Assembly (NCBI GenBank): GCA_004376785.1
Contig: SOIY01000282.1
Location: forward strand, 1-26,468
Reading direction: 5' to 3'
Length of the DNA stretch: 26,468 nucleotides
From: Candidatus Stahliibacteriota bacterium
Lineage (GTDB): Bacteria; Hydrothermota; Tepidihabitantia; SM23-42
Shown here: positions 6,524 to 15,663 of the stretch, one piece after another
Numbering within the stretch: the first letter of the stretch is position 1
How the letters are laid out: each line of letters opens with the position of its first letter
Notes under the pieces: model-generated
The model's database searches: none
Seen by the model: the letters and a program-made list of their open reading frames with translations, nothing else
Told to the model about the DNA's origin: nothing
Position numbers and translations under genes: made by a program

Positions 6524-7414
6524 ATGCATGGTGATACATTTTTTCATCAGCCTGTAATGGTGGCAGAGGTAATTCAACATATGAATCTTCAGCAAGATAA
6601 AGGTTTCTATTGCGATTGTACAGTTGGTGGTGCTGGTCATCTTATTCCGATGTTGAAGGCAACAAAACAAGCAAAATTTATTGGTATTGACTGGGACCCA
6701 GATGCGATTGATTATGCAGAAAAAAAGGTTAGACAGTATGAAAAACGATGTTTTCTATTCGAAAACACTTTTACAAATTTAGGTTTAATTCTCGACAAAC
6801 TTAATATTAGCGGTTTAGATGGCATACTTTTTGACCTTGGTGTATCATATCATCAGCTGACAATGCCGCATAGAGGATTTAGTTTTGACCGAGAGGGCAG
6901 GTTGTTGATGCATATGTCGCCAGGAAATCCCACTCTGTCGAGAAAAATCAGAAGTGCGACAAAAAGAGAAATTATCACTGTCCTTAAAGAATTTGGTGAT
7001 GTGCGTAATTGCCACAAGATTGGTACTCAAATTTTCGAAAACAGAAAATCTTTAAAAACCACTCTTGATTTACGTAAAGTGATTGAAAAAACAACACCGA
7101 AAAGATTTTTGAAGAAGAATTTACACAAAGTTTTTCAAGCTTTACGAATCTGGGTTAATGATGAAATAAATAATCTTAAGCATGGTCTATTAACAGCATT
7201 TGACAGTCTGAATTTTCGTGGCAGAATTATTGTGATTTCATATCACTCTGGAGAGGACCGAGTTGTCAAGAATGTGTTCCGTGACTTACAAAAAAATGGA
7301 AAGATGATATTATTACATAAAAAGGTTTTGAAACCAACACAGGATGAGATAAAAAATAATCCCAGGGCACGCAGTGCGAAGTTTAGGGCAGGTGAAAAAT
7401 GCGTGGTTTCTTGA
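6524..7414 (+). CDS. rsmH: 16S rRNA (cytosine-1402-N4)-methyltransferase RsmH (MraW)
   Basis: RsmH methylates N4 of C1402 in 16S rRNA and sits second in most dcw clusters. Family features are HQPVMVAEVI at the N-terminus, the SAM-binding CTVGGAGH (32-39), GIDWDPDA, FDLGVSYHQL (103-112), RGFSFD, and the C-terminal ISYHSGEDRVVKNVF and NPRARSAKFRAGEK. The usual PLDMRM segment after RGFSF is replaced by GRLLMHM (125-131), and SLEDR by SGEDR, so this is a divergent member. ATG 6524 is chosen because the ATG at 6514 is closed by a stop after six codons. The gene overlaps the ftsL-like gene by 16 nt. Confidence 0.93.
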   Translation: MHGDTFFHQPVMVAEVIQHMNLQQDKGFYCDCTVGGAGHLIPMLKATKQAKFIGIDWDPDAIDYAEKKVRQYEKRCFLFENTFTNLGLILDKLNISGLDGILFDLGVSYHQLTMPHRGFSFDREGRLLMHMSPGNPTLSRKIRSATKREIITVLKEFGDVRNCHKIGTQIFENRKSLKTTLDLRKVIEKTTPKRFLKKNLHKVFQALRIWVNDEINNLKHGLLTAFDSLNFRGRIIVISYHSGEDRVVKNVFRDLQKNGKMILLHKKVLKPTQDEIKNNPRARSAKFRAGEKCVVS

Positions 7415-7650
7415 TATTTACTGCAGCAGTAATTTTTTTGTTCTCACTTGTTTTTATTGAGAGTGAATTGGTTAAATTAGAGGTAAGAAAGGAGAACTTA
7501 AAAAATCGTGTTATTGAACTAAGAAATCAGAAGAAGCTTTTAGAATTTACGGTGATGGATCTATCCAATCTTGCAAATATTGAAGTTAAAGCAAAAGAAA
7601 GAGGTTTTATATTTCCTGAAGAAGAAGATATTTTAGGTGTCGTGAAATGA
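7399..7650 (+). CDS. ftsL: FtsL-like division protein (short membrane-anchored coiled coil)
   Basis: An 83-residue bitopic protein has one N-terminal membrane segment (GFLIFTAAVIFLFSLVFIES, about 3-22). A heptad-like coiled coil follows (ELVKLEVRKENLKNRVIELR and onward to about residue 60). It ends with a short motif, NIEVKAKERGFIFPEEEDI, like the FtsL/DivIC C-terminal segment that begins around an A/E-RxxG pattern. Position between rsmH and ftsI is the standard ftsL locus. Sequence identity in this family is low, so the call rests on architecture and synteny. It overlaps rsmH by 16 nt and ftsI by 4 nt. FtsL with FtsB and FtsQ activates FtsWI. Confidence 0.8.
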   Translation: MRGFLIFTAAVIFLFSLVFIESELVKLEVRKENLKNRVIELRNQKKLLEFTVMDLSNLANIEVKAKERGFIFPEEEDILGVVK

Positions 7651-9272
7651 ACAGGTCTCGATTTTTGAATATATTTCTTTTGTTCATTTCACTTATATAC
7701 TTTTCTTACCTGTTCTACATTCAGTGTGTTAAGCATCAATACTACGAAACTAGAGCAAAGAATCAACATGAAAAGAAATTTATTCTTTATGGTGCAAGAG
7801 GAAATATTTATGACCGCAATGGTCTTCCCTTGGCTACATCACAACAGTGTTTCTCTATCTTTTGTACACCAAGGTATGTTTATGATAAAGAAAGGTTGAT
7901 AAAACAGGTTAGTATAATTTCTGGTAAGTCACAGGGTGAACTGAAGAGATTGGTTAGTAACGGTAAATTTTTTTGGATTGAGAGAAAGGTTAATTTGCAA
8001 AAACGGGATATGTATCTCAATATTGATGATCCTGGTATCAGTTTCACCCATGATTTGAATCGAAAATATAATATGCAAGAGGTATTTACAAGTCTAATTG
8101 GTAGATGTGGTTCGTATAATCGTGGTATAGAAGGGTTGGAAATACAATTTAATGACGTTCTTAGTGGTAAATCTGGTTTTGTAATTTATCAGAAAGACCC
8201 AACCGGAGATATATTTCCCTACCATAATTATCCAGGCGAAGATCCTCTTCCTGGTAACGACGTATACCTGACAATTGATCTTCATCTTCAAGCAATTCTC
8301 TATGCAAATTTGAAGAAATGTTTGATAAAAGAAGATGCGAGATATGCCGCAGGTGTGATTATTGATCCACATTCTGGTGAAATTCTGGCAATGGTAAATG
8401 TTGGGAGGAATGGTGACCAGAGAAATCACGTTGTATGTGATGAATTTGAACCTGGGTCAACATTTAAATTGATAACTTTAACCTACGCATTACTTGATGG
8501 GTTTAAGGAAGATGATATTATCAATACAGAGGGAGGAAAATTTAAAGTCCGAGGGCATACCATTCATGATTATAGAAACTATGGTACTGTAACATTTAAG
8601 CAGGCAGTTGCCCATTCGAGTAATGTTGCAATGGTAAAAATCTCAAAAGAATTTGACCGACAAAACTTTTTTCTATTAATGAGAGATTTTGGCTTAGGAC
8701 AATTGACTGGTATTGAGTTACCTGGTGAAGTCAAGGGAAGATTACCACAACCAAAGGAAATTAATGATATTGAGTTTGCTACATTAGCTTTTGGTCAGGG
8801 ATTGACTGTCAATCTTCTACAACTTGCTTTTGCATACCAGACAATTGCTAATGGAGGTGTGTTGAGTAAGCCAGTCATTGTACAGGAGATTAGGGATAAC
8901 CAGAAAATTGTCTATCGATCAAGACTGTTAAAGATACGTAGAGTCGTTGACAGAGAAACTGCAAAGCGCGTAACAGATATTCTCTGTGGAGTTGTTGAAG
9001 AAGGAAGTGGAACTGAAGCAGGTATTGAGGGAGTTAGGGTTGCTGGCAAAACTGGCACAGCACAGAAGGTTGTTGATGGTAAATATTCAAATTCCTCGAT
9101 TGTCACCACTTTTATTGGTTACTTTCCAGCAGATTCGCCGGATTACTTGATTGCAATAATGTTTGATGAACCCAAAAGAGGTTTATGGGCGAGTACAATT
9201 TCCGCGCCTGTTTTCAAAAATGTCGCCCAAAGTCTTTATCAAATCAATTCTCATCAATATGCAATTAAATAA
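7647..9272 (+). CDS. ftsI: Septal penicillin-binding protein 2B/3, class B transpeptidase
   Basis: FtsI cross-links septal peptidoglycan. An N-terminal membrane anchor (FLNIFLLFISLIYFSYLFYI, 6-25) is followed by the pedestal domain beginning with RGNIYDRNG (51-59). The transpeptidase domain carries S271-TFK (nucleophile S271 and K274), S324-S-N326, and K468-TG. Length 541 is normal, and there are no C-terminal PASTA domains. It starts within an ATGA overlap with ftsL and its end overlaps murE by 14 nt. The partner glycosyltransferase FtsW is encoded further downstream in the same cluster. Confidence 0.96.
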   Translation: MNRSRFLNIFLLFISLIYFSYLFYIQCVKHQYYETRAKNQHEKKFILYGARGNIYDRNGLPLATSQQCFSIFCTPRYVYDKERLIKQVSIISGKSQGELKRLVSNGKFFWIERKVNLQKRDMYLNIDDPGISFTHDLNRKYNMQEVFTSLIGRCGSYNRGIEGLEIQFNDVLSGKSGFVIYQKDPTGDIFPYHNYPGEDPLPGNDVYLTIDLHLQAILYANLKKCLIKEDARYAAGVIIDPHSGEILAMVNVGRNGDQRNHVVCDEFEPGSTFKLITLTYALLDGFKEDDIINTEGGKFKVRGHTIHDYRNYGTVTFKQAVAHSSNVAMVKISKEFDRQNFFLLMRDFGLGQLTGIELPGEVKGRLPQPKEINDIEFATLAFGQGLTVNLLQLAFAYQTIANGGVLSKPVIVQEIRDNQKIVYRSRLLKIRRVVDRETAKRVTDILCGVVEEGSGTEAGIEGVRVAGKTGTAQKVVDGKYSNSSIVTTFIGYFPADSPDYLIAIMFDEPKRGLWASTISAPVFKNVAQSLYQINSHQYAIK

Positions 9273-10680
9273 ATTGATTGCTACAATCGATGGCGAGCAA
9301 TATAACATGAAAGAGACTGAGGTTAAATCAATAGAGTTTGATTCCAGAAAGGTGAAGCCCGGCGCAGTTTTTATTGCCATTAAAGGTGAGAAATTTGATG
9401 GCAATGATTTTTTGGATAATGCAATAAAAAAAGGTGCAGTGGCAGTTGTTACCGAAAAAAAAATGTCGACAGAGTTACCACAAATTGTTGTGAAAAACAC
9501 CAGAACAGTAATGAGTAAACTTGCCAGAAGATTCTATGGGGACTTTGAAGATATTAGTAATATCGGTATCACCGGGACAAATGGTAAAACAACGACTTCA
9601 TTTCTTATACATTCGATCTTAAAAAATGCGGGAAAAAATCCTGGTTTGATTGGTACAATCTATTATATTGGTAAAATAAAGTCCAAGGCAGAGAGAACTA
9701 CACCAGAAAGCCTTGATATATTTAAATTAATTGACCAATTTAGGAAGGATGGGGCAAAGGCGGTTGTAATGGAGGTTTCCTCCCATGCACTCAGTCTGAA
9801 AAGAGTTGATGATATTAGATTCCAGGTAGCGGTTTTTACAAATCTATCTCAGGATCATCTCGATTTTCATCGAACTATTGAAGATTATAAAGCTGCTAAG
9901 ATGCGGATTTTTTCGCTTCTAAAAAAAGACGGTTTTGCCGTCTTTAATTTAGACGATCCTGTAAGTGAATCTATCAAACTCATGCATTTAAGAAATACAG
10001 TGACCTACGGAGTGAAAAATCGAGGTGATATGTGGGCAGAGATTATAAGTGATGGTATCGATGGTCTCGGCATAGAGATCTTTTATAAAAATCAAGGATA
10101 TAGAATCAATTCAAATTTAGTTGGTGATTTTAATATCTATAATATACTCGCCGCATTTGCAACAGGTGTAGCAATGGATATTAATACAGATGCAATCATT
10201 ACGGGTATTGAAAACGTGCATAGTATAAGAGGTAGGATGGAACGCGTGGTTGATAATATCTTTGTTGATTTTGCACATACGCCATCTGCTATAGAGAAAA
10301 TGTTGAGGGCTTTAAAACCATACACGTATGGTAAGCTCATAATACTTTTTGGATGCGGAGGTGATAGGGATAGAAAAAAGAGACCCAAGATGGGTGCTAT
10401 TGCATCGAACCTGGCGGATTTTACCATTATAACTTCTGATAACCCACGCAGTGAGTCACCAATGAGTATTATTAAAGATATTGAAACCGGTATGAAACAC
10501 AATAACTATAAAATTATTGAAGATCGGAGAGAAGCAATTAGATATGCAATTTCAATGAAGGAAGAGAATGATATTCTTGTTGTAACTGGCAAGGGGCATG
10601 AAGAGTATCAGATTATAGGCAATAGAACAATTAAGTTTGATGATACTGAGGTTATCAAAGAATGTTTCGAGAATTTATGA
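9259..10680 (+). CDS. murE: UDP-MurNAc-L-Ala-D-Glu:meso-diaminopimelate ligase MurE
   Basis: MurE adds the third residue of the stem peptide. The N-terminal UDP-binding domain contains SIEFDSRKVKPGAVFIAIKG. The central ATPase has GTNGKTTT beginning at about residue 106 and MEVSSHALSLKRV with HLDFH. The C-terminal domain carries D394-N-P-R397 in TSDNPRSESP. DNPR is characteristic of enzymes that add meso-diaminopimelate rather than lysine. The frame is open back to 9163, but ATG 9259 gives the family-typical beginning MQLNKLIATI and a 14-nt overlap with ftsI; the longer form would be buried in ftsI. The stop overlaps murF by 4 nt (ATGA). Confidence 0.96.
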   Translation: MQLNKLIATIDGEQYNMKETEVKSIEFDSRKVKPGAVFIAIKGEKFDGNDFLDNAIKKGAVAVVTEKKMSTELPQIVVKNTRTVMSKLARRFYGDFEDISNIGITGTNGKTTTSFLIHSILKNAGKNPGLIGTIYYIGKIKSKAERTTPESLDIFKLIDQFRKDGAKAVVMEVSSHALSLKRVDDIRFQVAVFTNLSQDHLDFHRTIEDYKAAKMRIFSLLKKDGFAVFNLDDPVSESIKLMHLRNTVTYGVKNRGDMWAEIISDGIDGLGIEIFYKNQGYRINSNLVGDFNIYNILAAFATGVAMDINTDAIITGIENVHSIRGRMERVVDNIFVDFAHTPSAIEKMLRALKPYTYGKLIILFGCGGDRDRKKRPKMGAIASNLADFTIITSDNPRSESPMSIIKDIETGMKHNNYKIIEDRREAIRYAISMKEENDILVVTGKGHEEYQIIGNRTIKFDDTEVIKECFENL

Positions 10681-11942
10681 TTAAAGATATAACACAAATG
10701 ATGAATGGTAGGACAGAATTGAATTGCCGTGATTTGATCAGGGGAATAAGCATCAATTCAAAAACCAGCAGGCCCGGTGATTTGTTCTTTGCTCTGAAGG
10801 GTGAGCATACGGATGGTCATTTATATACTAAGGAAGCATTAATTAATGGATCGCTCGCTGTTGTCGTTGAGAATCACACTAATGTTGAATCTGAGATTTT
10901 AGTTTCTGATACACTTTTTGCCTTAGGGCAATTTGCCCAAAGATACCGCAATCTATTCAATCCAAAGACTATTGCAATTACCGGAACAAATGGTAAAACA
11001 ACGGTGAAGAATTTAATCAGCGCCATTTTGAATAAAAAATATAAAGCTTTGAGTACTAAAAAGAATTATAATTCTTTGATTGGCTTACCCCTAACAATAT
11101 TTGATTTATCTGCTGATGAAGATTTTCTGGTTGTGGAAATGGGAACGAGTACTCCGGGTGAAATTAAAAGATTGTGTGAGATAGCAAAGCCTTATATTGG
11201 TGTTATCACGAATATAGGGCCTGGTCATCTAAAAGGTCTGAACTCAATTGCTGGTGTAAGACAAGAAAAGCTGGCTTTAATTGATTCACTACCAGATGAC
11301 GGATTTGCTGTGGTTGGTGAAGGGGTAGGTGATATAAATAAGAAAAATTTTATGAGATTCTCCCTGGATATGCTTGATGATATTAAGTTAACTGAATACG
11401 GATCTTATTTCAATTACAATGAACACCAATTTTTCACATCCCTTCTTGGTATTGGCAATGTCTATAACTGTCTTGCTGCTATCTGTTTGACCTCAAACCT
11501 TGGTGTTGAATACGATTTTCAATGTGATGCACTTGAAGAGATTAAACCTGAATCCGGAAGATTAGAACCAATACACCATAATGGGTTATTCATAATCAAT
11601 GATTCTTATAATGCAAATCCAGTTTCGATGAAAACGGCAATAGATTTTGCCACATCCCTTAAACGCAGAAAAATATTTGTTTTAGGTGATATGCTGGAGT
11701 TAGGCAGGCAATCTAAAAATCTACATCACGAAATCGGCAGATATGCAAAAAAGCGTTGTGATTTATTATTTACCTATGGTGACAATGCAGATCATTATCA
11801 GGGAAAGTGCTTTAAAGATAAAGATAGATTAATTCGATATTTAATAGAGAATCTCAACGGTGATGAGGTGATTCTTATTAAGGCATCAAGGGCATTACAT
11901 TTTGAATATATTGTTGATGATTTGCTAAGGTTACTAAGATGA
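10677..11942 (+). CDS. murF: UDP-MurNAc-tripeptide:D-Ala-D-Ala ligase MurF
   Basis: MurF adds the D-Ala-D-Ala dipeptide to finish the pentapeptide. Features are GISINSKTSRPGDLFFALKG in the substrate domain, the P-loop GTNGKTT at residues 103-109, EMGTSTPGEIKRL and TNIGPGHL in the ATPase, and INDSYNANPVSMK in the C-terminal domain. The chosen ATG at 10677 forms an ATGA overlap with murE; an in-frame ATG at 10662 would add five residues. Its donor dipeptide needs Ddl, which is not encoded in this window. A 55-nt gap with a run of adenines separates it from mraY. Confidence 0.95.
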   Translation: MIKDITQMMNGRTELNCRDLIRGISINSKTSRPGDLFFALKGEHTDGHLYTKEALINGSLAVVVENHTNVESEILVSDTLFALGQFAQRYRNLFNPKTIAITGTNGKTTVKNLISAILNKKYKALSTKKNYNSLIGLPLTIFDLSADEDFLVVEMGTSTPGEIKRLCEIAKPYIGVITNIGPGHLKGLNSIAGVRQEKLALIDSLPDDGFAVVGEGVGDINKKNFMRFSLDMLDDIKLTEYGSYFNYNEHQFFTSLLGIGNVYNCLAAICLTSNLGVEYDFQCDALEEIKPESGRLEPIHHNGLFIINDSYNANPVSMKTAIDFATSLKRRKIFVLGDMLELGRQSKNLHHEIGRYAKKRCDLLFTYGDNADHYQGKCFKDKDRLIRYLIENLNGDEVILIKASRALHFEYIVDDLLRLLR

Positions 11943-11997
11943 AGAAAGGCTGAAAAAATGAAAAAAATAAAAATGACATTAGTCTGTTGAGGATGAT

Positions 11998-13083
11998 ATG
12001 TTATTCTGGCTTTTATATCCATTGAAAGATATATTTGGACCATTCAGACTGTTCGGTTATATAACATTTCGCAGTGCATATGCGGCAGTTGTTGCGATTC
12101 TTATTGTTTTAATCTGTGGTCGGCCATTTATCAATTTTCTTAAATCAAAATCAATCAGACAAAAAATCAGAGCAGAGGTCCCTGAAAGCCATAAGTCTAA
12201 GGAGGGAACGCCGTCGATGGGTGGCGGTTTAATCCTTTTATCTATAATTATTGCGTCCTTGCTGTTTTGTGATTTAACCAACCCTAATATTATTATTCTC
12301 ATTACTGCAACAATCTGGTTCGGTCTTCTGGGTGCTTATGATGATTATATAAAGATTTATAAAAATAAGCCGAGGGGGTTATCAATAAAAACAAAACTTT
12401 TTTTTCAAGTTATTTACGGAATTGCACTTGGTTTATGTTTATACTTTTTTGGACCAGAAGGCTTTGCAACAAAAACAAATCTTATATTTATAAAAAATTA
12501 TGTTATAAATTTAGGGATTTTCTATCCTTTATTTGTCACTATGGTTATTGTTGGTTCTTCAAATGGAGTTAATTTGACTGACGGCTTAGATGGCCTGGCA
12601 ATAGGTTTGATTGGAATTGCTGCACTTGCCTACAGCGCATTGGCATATACTGCTGGCCATGTTGTGATTAGTGGCTATTTAGATGTTATATTTCTAAAGA
12701 GTGGTGGAGAGATAACTGTGTTCTGTGCATCGATCTTGGGCGCAAGCCTGGGTTTTTTATGGTTTAATTCCTATCCTGCGCAGATCTTTATGGGCGATAC
12801 AGGAGCACTTAGTCTTGGCGCAATTATTGGTACAGCAGCAATACTAATCAAGCAAGAGATACTTTTAATCTTTGTTGGTGGCGTTTTTGTAATTGAGGTA
12901 GGCTCAGTACTGCTTCAGGTTATATACTTCCATAGTACTGGCGGTAAAAGATTATTTAAAATGGCGCCTTTACATCACCATTTCGAACTGAAAGGATTGG
13001 TTGAGCCAAAGATTGTTGTCAGGTTCTGGATTATAGGAATTATCTTTTTGTTGTTTGCATTAACTACATTGAAGATTAGATGA
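11998..13083 (+). CDS. mraY: Phospho-N-acetylmuramoyl-pentapeptide transferase MraY
   Basis: MraY transfers phospho-MurNAc-pentapeptide to undecaprenyl phosphate, making lipid I. It is a polytopic membrane protein of 361 residues, with about ten hydrophobic segments. Signature sites are TPSMGGGLIL (71-80), the catalytic D115-D116 in GAYDDYIKIYKNKPRGLS, NLTDGLDGLA (192-201), IFMGDTGALSLG, and APLHHHFE near the C-terminus. GAGG lies 5 nt before the ATG. After the stop at 13081-13083, GGAGG at 13095-13099 precedes the repeat-derived frame described at 13108. Confidence 0.97.
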   Translation: MLFWLLYPLKDIFGPFRLFGYITFRSAYAAVVAILIVLICGRPFINFLKSKSIRQKIRAEVPESHKSKEGTPSMGGGLILLSIIIASLLFCDLTNPNIIILITATIWFGLLGAYDDYIKIYKNKPRGLSIKTKLFFQVIYGIALGLCLYFFGPEGFATKTNLIFIKNYVINLGIFYPLFVTMVIVGSSNGVNLTDGLDGLAIGLIGIAALAYSALAYTAGHVVISGYLDVIFLKSGGEITVFCASILGASLGFLWFNSYPAQIFMGDTGALSLGAIIGTAAILIKQEILLIFVGGVFVIEVGSVLLQVIYFHSTGGKRLFKMAPLHHHFELKGLVEPKIVVRFWIIGIIFLLFALTTLKIR

Positions 13084-13107
13084 TAACACAGATGGAGGAA
13101 AAAAAGA

Positions 13108-13310
13108 ATGCCAAATGACAAATACCAAATTACAAATAAATCCCGCTCATCTGCGATGGGCGTGGATAAATGTCCAAATCCAAATGTCAAAACCCGAATA
13201 CGAATAACGAATAACGAATACGATTTCTGCTTCTCACTTCTCACGTCCTACCTTTTAACTTTGAAATTTCCACTTTTAACTTTTTACTTTTCACTTTTAA
13301 CTTGTATTGT
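13108..13310 (+). repeat. Dispersed repeat between mraY and murD, readable as a 68-codon leader frame
   Basis: The 218-nt gap before murD is repeat DNA. A CAAAT-type block (13108-13139) matches 15678-15709 inside murG at 30 of 32 positions. A hairpin core follows at 13140-13172, matched by the inverted copy at 238-270. Then come CGAATA-type units (about 13195-13225) and a pyrimidine-rich tract of CTTTTAACTT-like units (about 13250-13306). A frame starting at ATG 13108, behind GGAGG at 13095-13099, runs without a stop through all of it and ends at TGA 13312-13314, overlapping the murD ATG (ATGA). The peptide begins MPNDKYQITNK and is probably not a functional protein, but its translation could couple murD to mraY. 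Confidence 0.7.
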
Positions 13311-14612
13311 ATGAGGATATTACTATTAGGTTTGGGGCGAGCTAATCTATCAATTGCTAAATATTTGATAGAAAGAGGTGATGATCTATTTCTTTATGAA
13401 GATAATCTTGAGATGATTTCAGAACCTGCACGGGAGTTGATAAAGATAGGTAAGATTCAAATGTATCAAGAAGAGAATTACGAATTGACAATTACTTCGC
13501 CAGGTTTTCCTCTGGATAAAAAAGTTATTAAGGAATTGAGGTCTAAAAATATTCCAATCATTGATGAAATTGAGTTCACCTACGGACAATTAAAGAATCC
13601 ACAGATCATCGCTATTACCGGGACTAATGGGAAGAGCACAACTGCCTCACTGATTAGTAATATTTTAGATATTGCAGGAATAGACAATTTTCTTGGTGGT
13701 AATATTTCGCCAGGTAAACCATTTTCACAAGCGCTTTTTCAGCCAGGATTTGAATACTATGTTTTAGAAATATCATCTTTTCAGTTAATGAGAATTAGAG
13801 AATTTCATCCTTATATTGCTGTGATTACAAATATCGCTATTGACCATCTTAACTGGCATAAAGACTTTAATGAATACAAATCAGCAAAATTCCGTATTTT
13901 CACAAACCAGGAAAAGCACGATTTTGCTGTACTTAATCATGAAGATGAGAACGTAGGTAATTTTGTGAAGGATATTAGAGCGCAGATTATTTTCTTTGGG
14001 TTTGACGCGAGGAATGGCGTTTGGCTAAATGGTAATTTCTTCTACCTGCAAGAAAAGTTATTCCGCTCAGGAAAGTCAGGATTAGCAGGTCGACATAATA
14101 TGATGAATATGTTGGCGGCAATTGCTGTTGCCAAGATTCTTAATATCGACAACAAACAGATTGAAAAAGGTATTACGACTTTTAAAACATTACCGCACCG
14201 TCTTGAAGATATAGGTGTTATAAGAGGTGTTCGATATGTAAACAATTCGATGTGTACAAATGAAAATGCCGCAATTGCGTCTTTTAAAGCAGTAAAGGGA
14301 ACTATAATCGTTATTGCTGGTGGTAAACAGAAAGGGGATAAAGGAGATAATTATCTTAACCTGTTAACTAAGGAAGCAAAGGCATGTGTTATACTGGGAG
14401 AAAATGTCACTTATATCACTGCTTATTTTAAGACTAAAAATTTTACAAAATTTGCAATTGCCGAAAATATGAATGATGCAATTAGAAAAGCTCGTGCATT
14501 TGCAGCGCCAGGTGATGTTATTTTATTAAACCCGGGATTTGCTTCTTTTGACCATTTTACAAATTTTGAAGAAAGGGGAGAGGTATTTAAAGATGCAGCA
14601 TACAGGAATTGA
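13311..14612 (+). CDS. murD: UDP-MurNAc-L-alanine:D-glutamate ligase MurD
   Basis: MurD adds D-glutamate to UDP-MurNAc-L-Ala. The N-terminal Rossmann part begins MRILLLGLGRANLSIAKYL. The P-loop GTNGKST is at about 104-110, followed by LGGNISPGKPF, LEISSFQL, TNIAIDHLNWH, HNMMNMLAA and LPHRLEDIG, and the C-terminal IAGGKQKGDKGDN and LNPGFASFDHFTNFEERG. Length 433 is normal. ATG 13311 is preferred over TTG 13302. It has no Shine-Dalgarno sequence: the preceding bases are a pyrimidine-rich repeat. Its ATG overlaps the stop of the repeat-derived frame, so it may be translated by reinitiation. Its end overlaps ftsW by 20 nt. Confidence 0.95.
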   Translation: MRILLLGLGRANLSIAKYLIERGDDLFLYEDNLEMISEPARELIKIGKIQMYQEENYELTITSPGFPLDKKVIKELRSKNIPIIDEIEFTYGQLKNPQIIAITGTNGKSTTASLISNILDIAGIDNFLGGNISPGKPFSQALFQPGFEYYVLEISSFQLMRIREFHPYIAVITNIAIDHLNWHKDFNEYKSAKFRIFTNQEKHDFAVLNHEDENVGNFVKDIRAQIIFFGFDARNGVWLNGNFFYLQEKLFRSGKSGLAGRHNMMNMLAAIAVAKILNIDNKQIEKGITTFKTLPHRLEDIGVIRGVRYVNNSMCTNENAAIASFKAVKGTIIVIAGGKQKGDKGDNYLNLLTKEAKACVILGENVTYITAYFKTKNFTKFAIAENMNDAIRKARAFAAPGDVILLNPGFASFDHFTNFEERGEVFKDAAYRN

Positions 14613-15663
14613 CAGAACTTTAGCTTTTTGTTTACTTTGCCTTGTTGTGCTTGGAATTATCTTTGTTTACTCTTCATCCTATTATCGTGCAATGAAAAAA
14701 GGGGAAGACTCGACATTCTATCTTCTTGGTCATCTAAAGCGTCTTGTTATTGCAAGCATTTTCTTTTTCCTGGGTTTAATTATCCCATATGAAATAATAA
14801 GAAAAATGATTTTTCCTTTTCTCATTATCATCGTTCTTATACTATTGGTTACACTTGTTTCTGGTCGTGTTCAATATGGTGCCAGAAGGTCTGTAGCATT
14901 ATTATCTACGTTTGGTTTTCAGGTTTCAGAATTTGTTAGAATTTGGCTCGTCTTCTTTCTTGCAAATTTTTTTGATTCTCATCCACGAACAGCAAGCACA
15001 GGAAAAGGAATGTTAACAACTACCTCAATTTGTCTTTTGGTTATATTGCTTGTTGTAGTACAGCCATCAATCTCAATGGCCGTAATCTGTTTTTTTATAC
15101 TTGTTGTTATGCTTATATATGGTAGTGCAAAATTCCGATTATTGCTGCCAACAATGGTGGTGAGTTTTGGAATGCTTATCATTTTTGTTTTACTCTTTCC
15201 TCATGCGCGTGATAGAATCACAGGTTTTATTAATCATCCAACATATCAGGTACAGCAATCCCTTATTGCGATAGGGTCTGGAGGGATTTTTGGTAAGGGT
15301 CCGGGAGCAGGTTTACAAAAATTTCTTTTTCTTCCCCGTATTCATAATGATTTTATTTTTTCTCATGTTGCTGAGGAATTTGGTTTTATTGGGACTCTTA
15401 TTGTATTTCTATTATATTGGGAGATATATCTGAGAGGCCTGTTTATCGCAGGTTCAGTTGTCGATGATTTTGCAAGATTATTAGTATTAGGGTTAAATGT
15501 ATCGATATTTATTATTTTTCTTGTTCATGTTGGAGTCAGTATTGGGCTTTTACCACCAACCGGTATTCCTTTGCCATTCATTTCCTTTGGCGGTTGGTCA
15601 CTTTCGGCAAATCTTTTTGCTATGGGAATAATTCTGCAAGCTTCAAGAAAGAGGATTATATGA
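14593..15663 (+). CDS. ftsW: Septal peptidoglycan polymerase FtsW (SEDS family)
   Basis: FtsW is the SEDS glycosyltransferase that polymerises lipid II with FtsI. It is a polytopic protein of 357 residues with about ten hydrophobic segments. Diagnostic pieces are GARRSVALLSTFGFQVSEFVR, VVQPSISMAV, the extracellular loop with HPTYQVQQSLIAIGSGGIFG and LPRIHNDFIFSHVAEEFG (with the conserved aspartate), and LLPPTGIPLPFISFGGWSL. ATG 14593 is used because GGAGAGG lies 9-10 nt upstream; an in-frame ATG at 14539 would add 18 residues buried in murD. The stop overlaps a murG start codon by 4 nt. Confidence 0.95.
   Translation: MQHTGIDRTLAFCLLCLVVLGIIFVYSSSYYRAMKKGEDSTFYLLGHLKRLVIASIFFFLGLIIPYEIIRKMIFPFLIIIVLILLVTLVSGRVQYGARRSVALLSTFGFQVSEFVRIWLVFFLANFFDSHPRTASTGKGMLTTTSICLLVILLVVVQPSISMAVICFFILVVMLIYGSAKFRLLLPTMVVSFGMLIIFVLLFPHARDRITGFINHPTYQVQQSLIAIGSGGIFGKGPGAGLQKFLFLPRIHNDFIFSHVAEEFGFIGTLIVFLLYWEIYLRGLFIAGSVVDDFARLLVLGLNVSIFIIFLVHVGVSIGLLPPTGIPLPFISFGGWSLSANLFAMGIILQASRKRII

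Noticed and set aside
8094..8429. A 111-codon - strand frame within ftsI, and similar frames opposite murE, murB and others
   Set aside because: They are shadows of strongly conserved + strand genes, without ribosome sites or recognisable products.
9163..9258. Longer MurE beginning at 9163
   Set aside because: The added residues lie entirely inside ftsI in another frame, and the family start matches ATG 9259.
13195..13306. CRISPR-like or tandem array from the regular CGAATA and CTTTTAACTT units
   Set aside because: Units are very short, degenerate and contiguous, with no repeat-spacer alternation and no cas genes.
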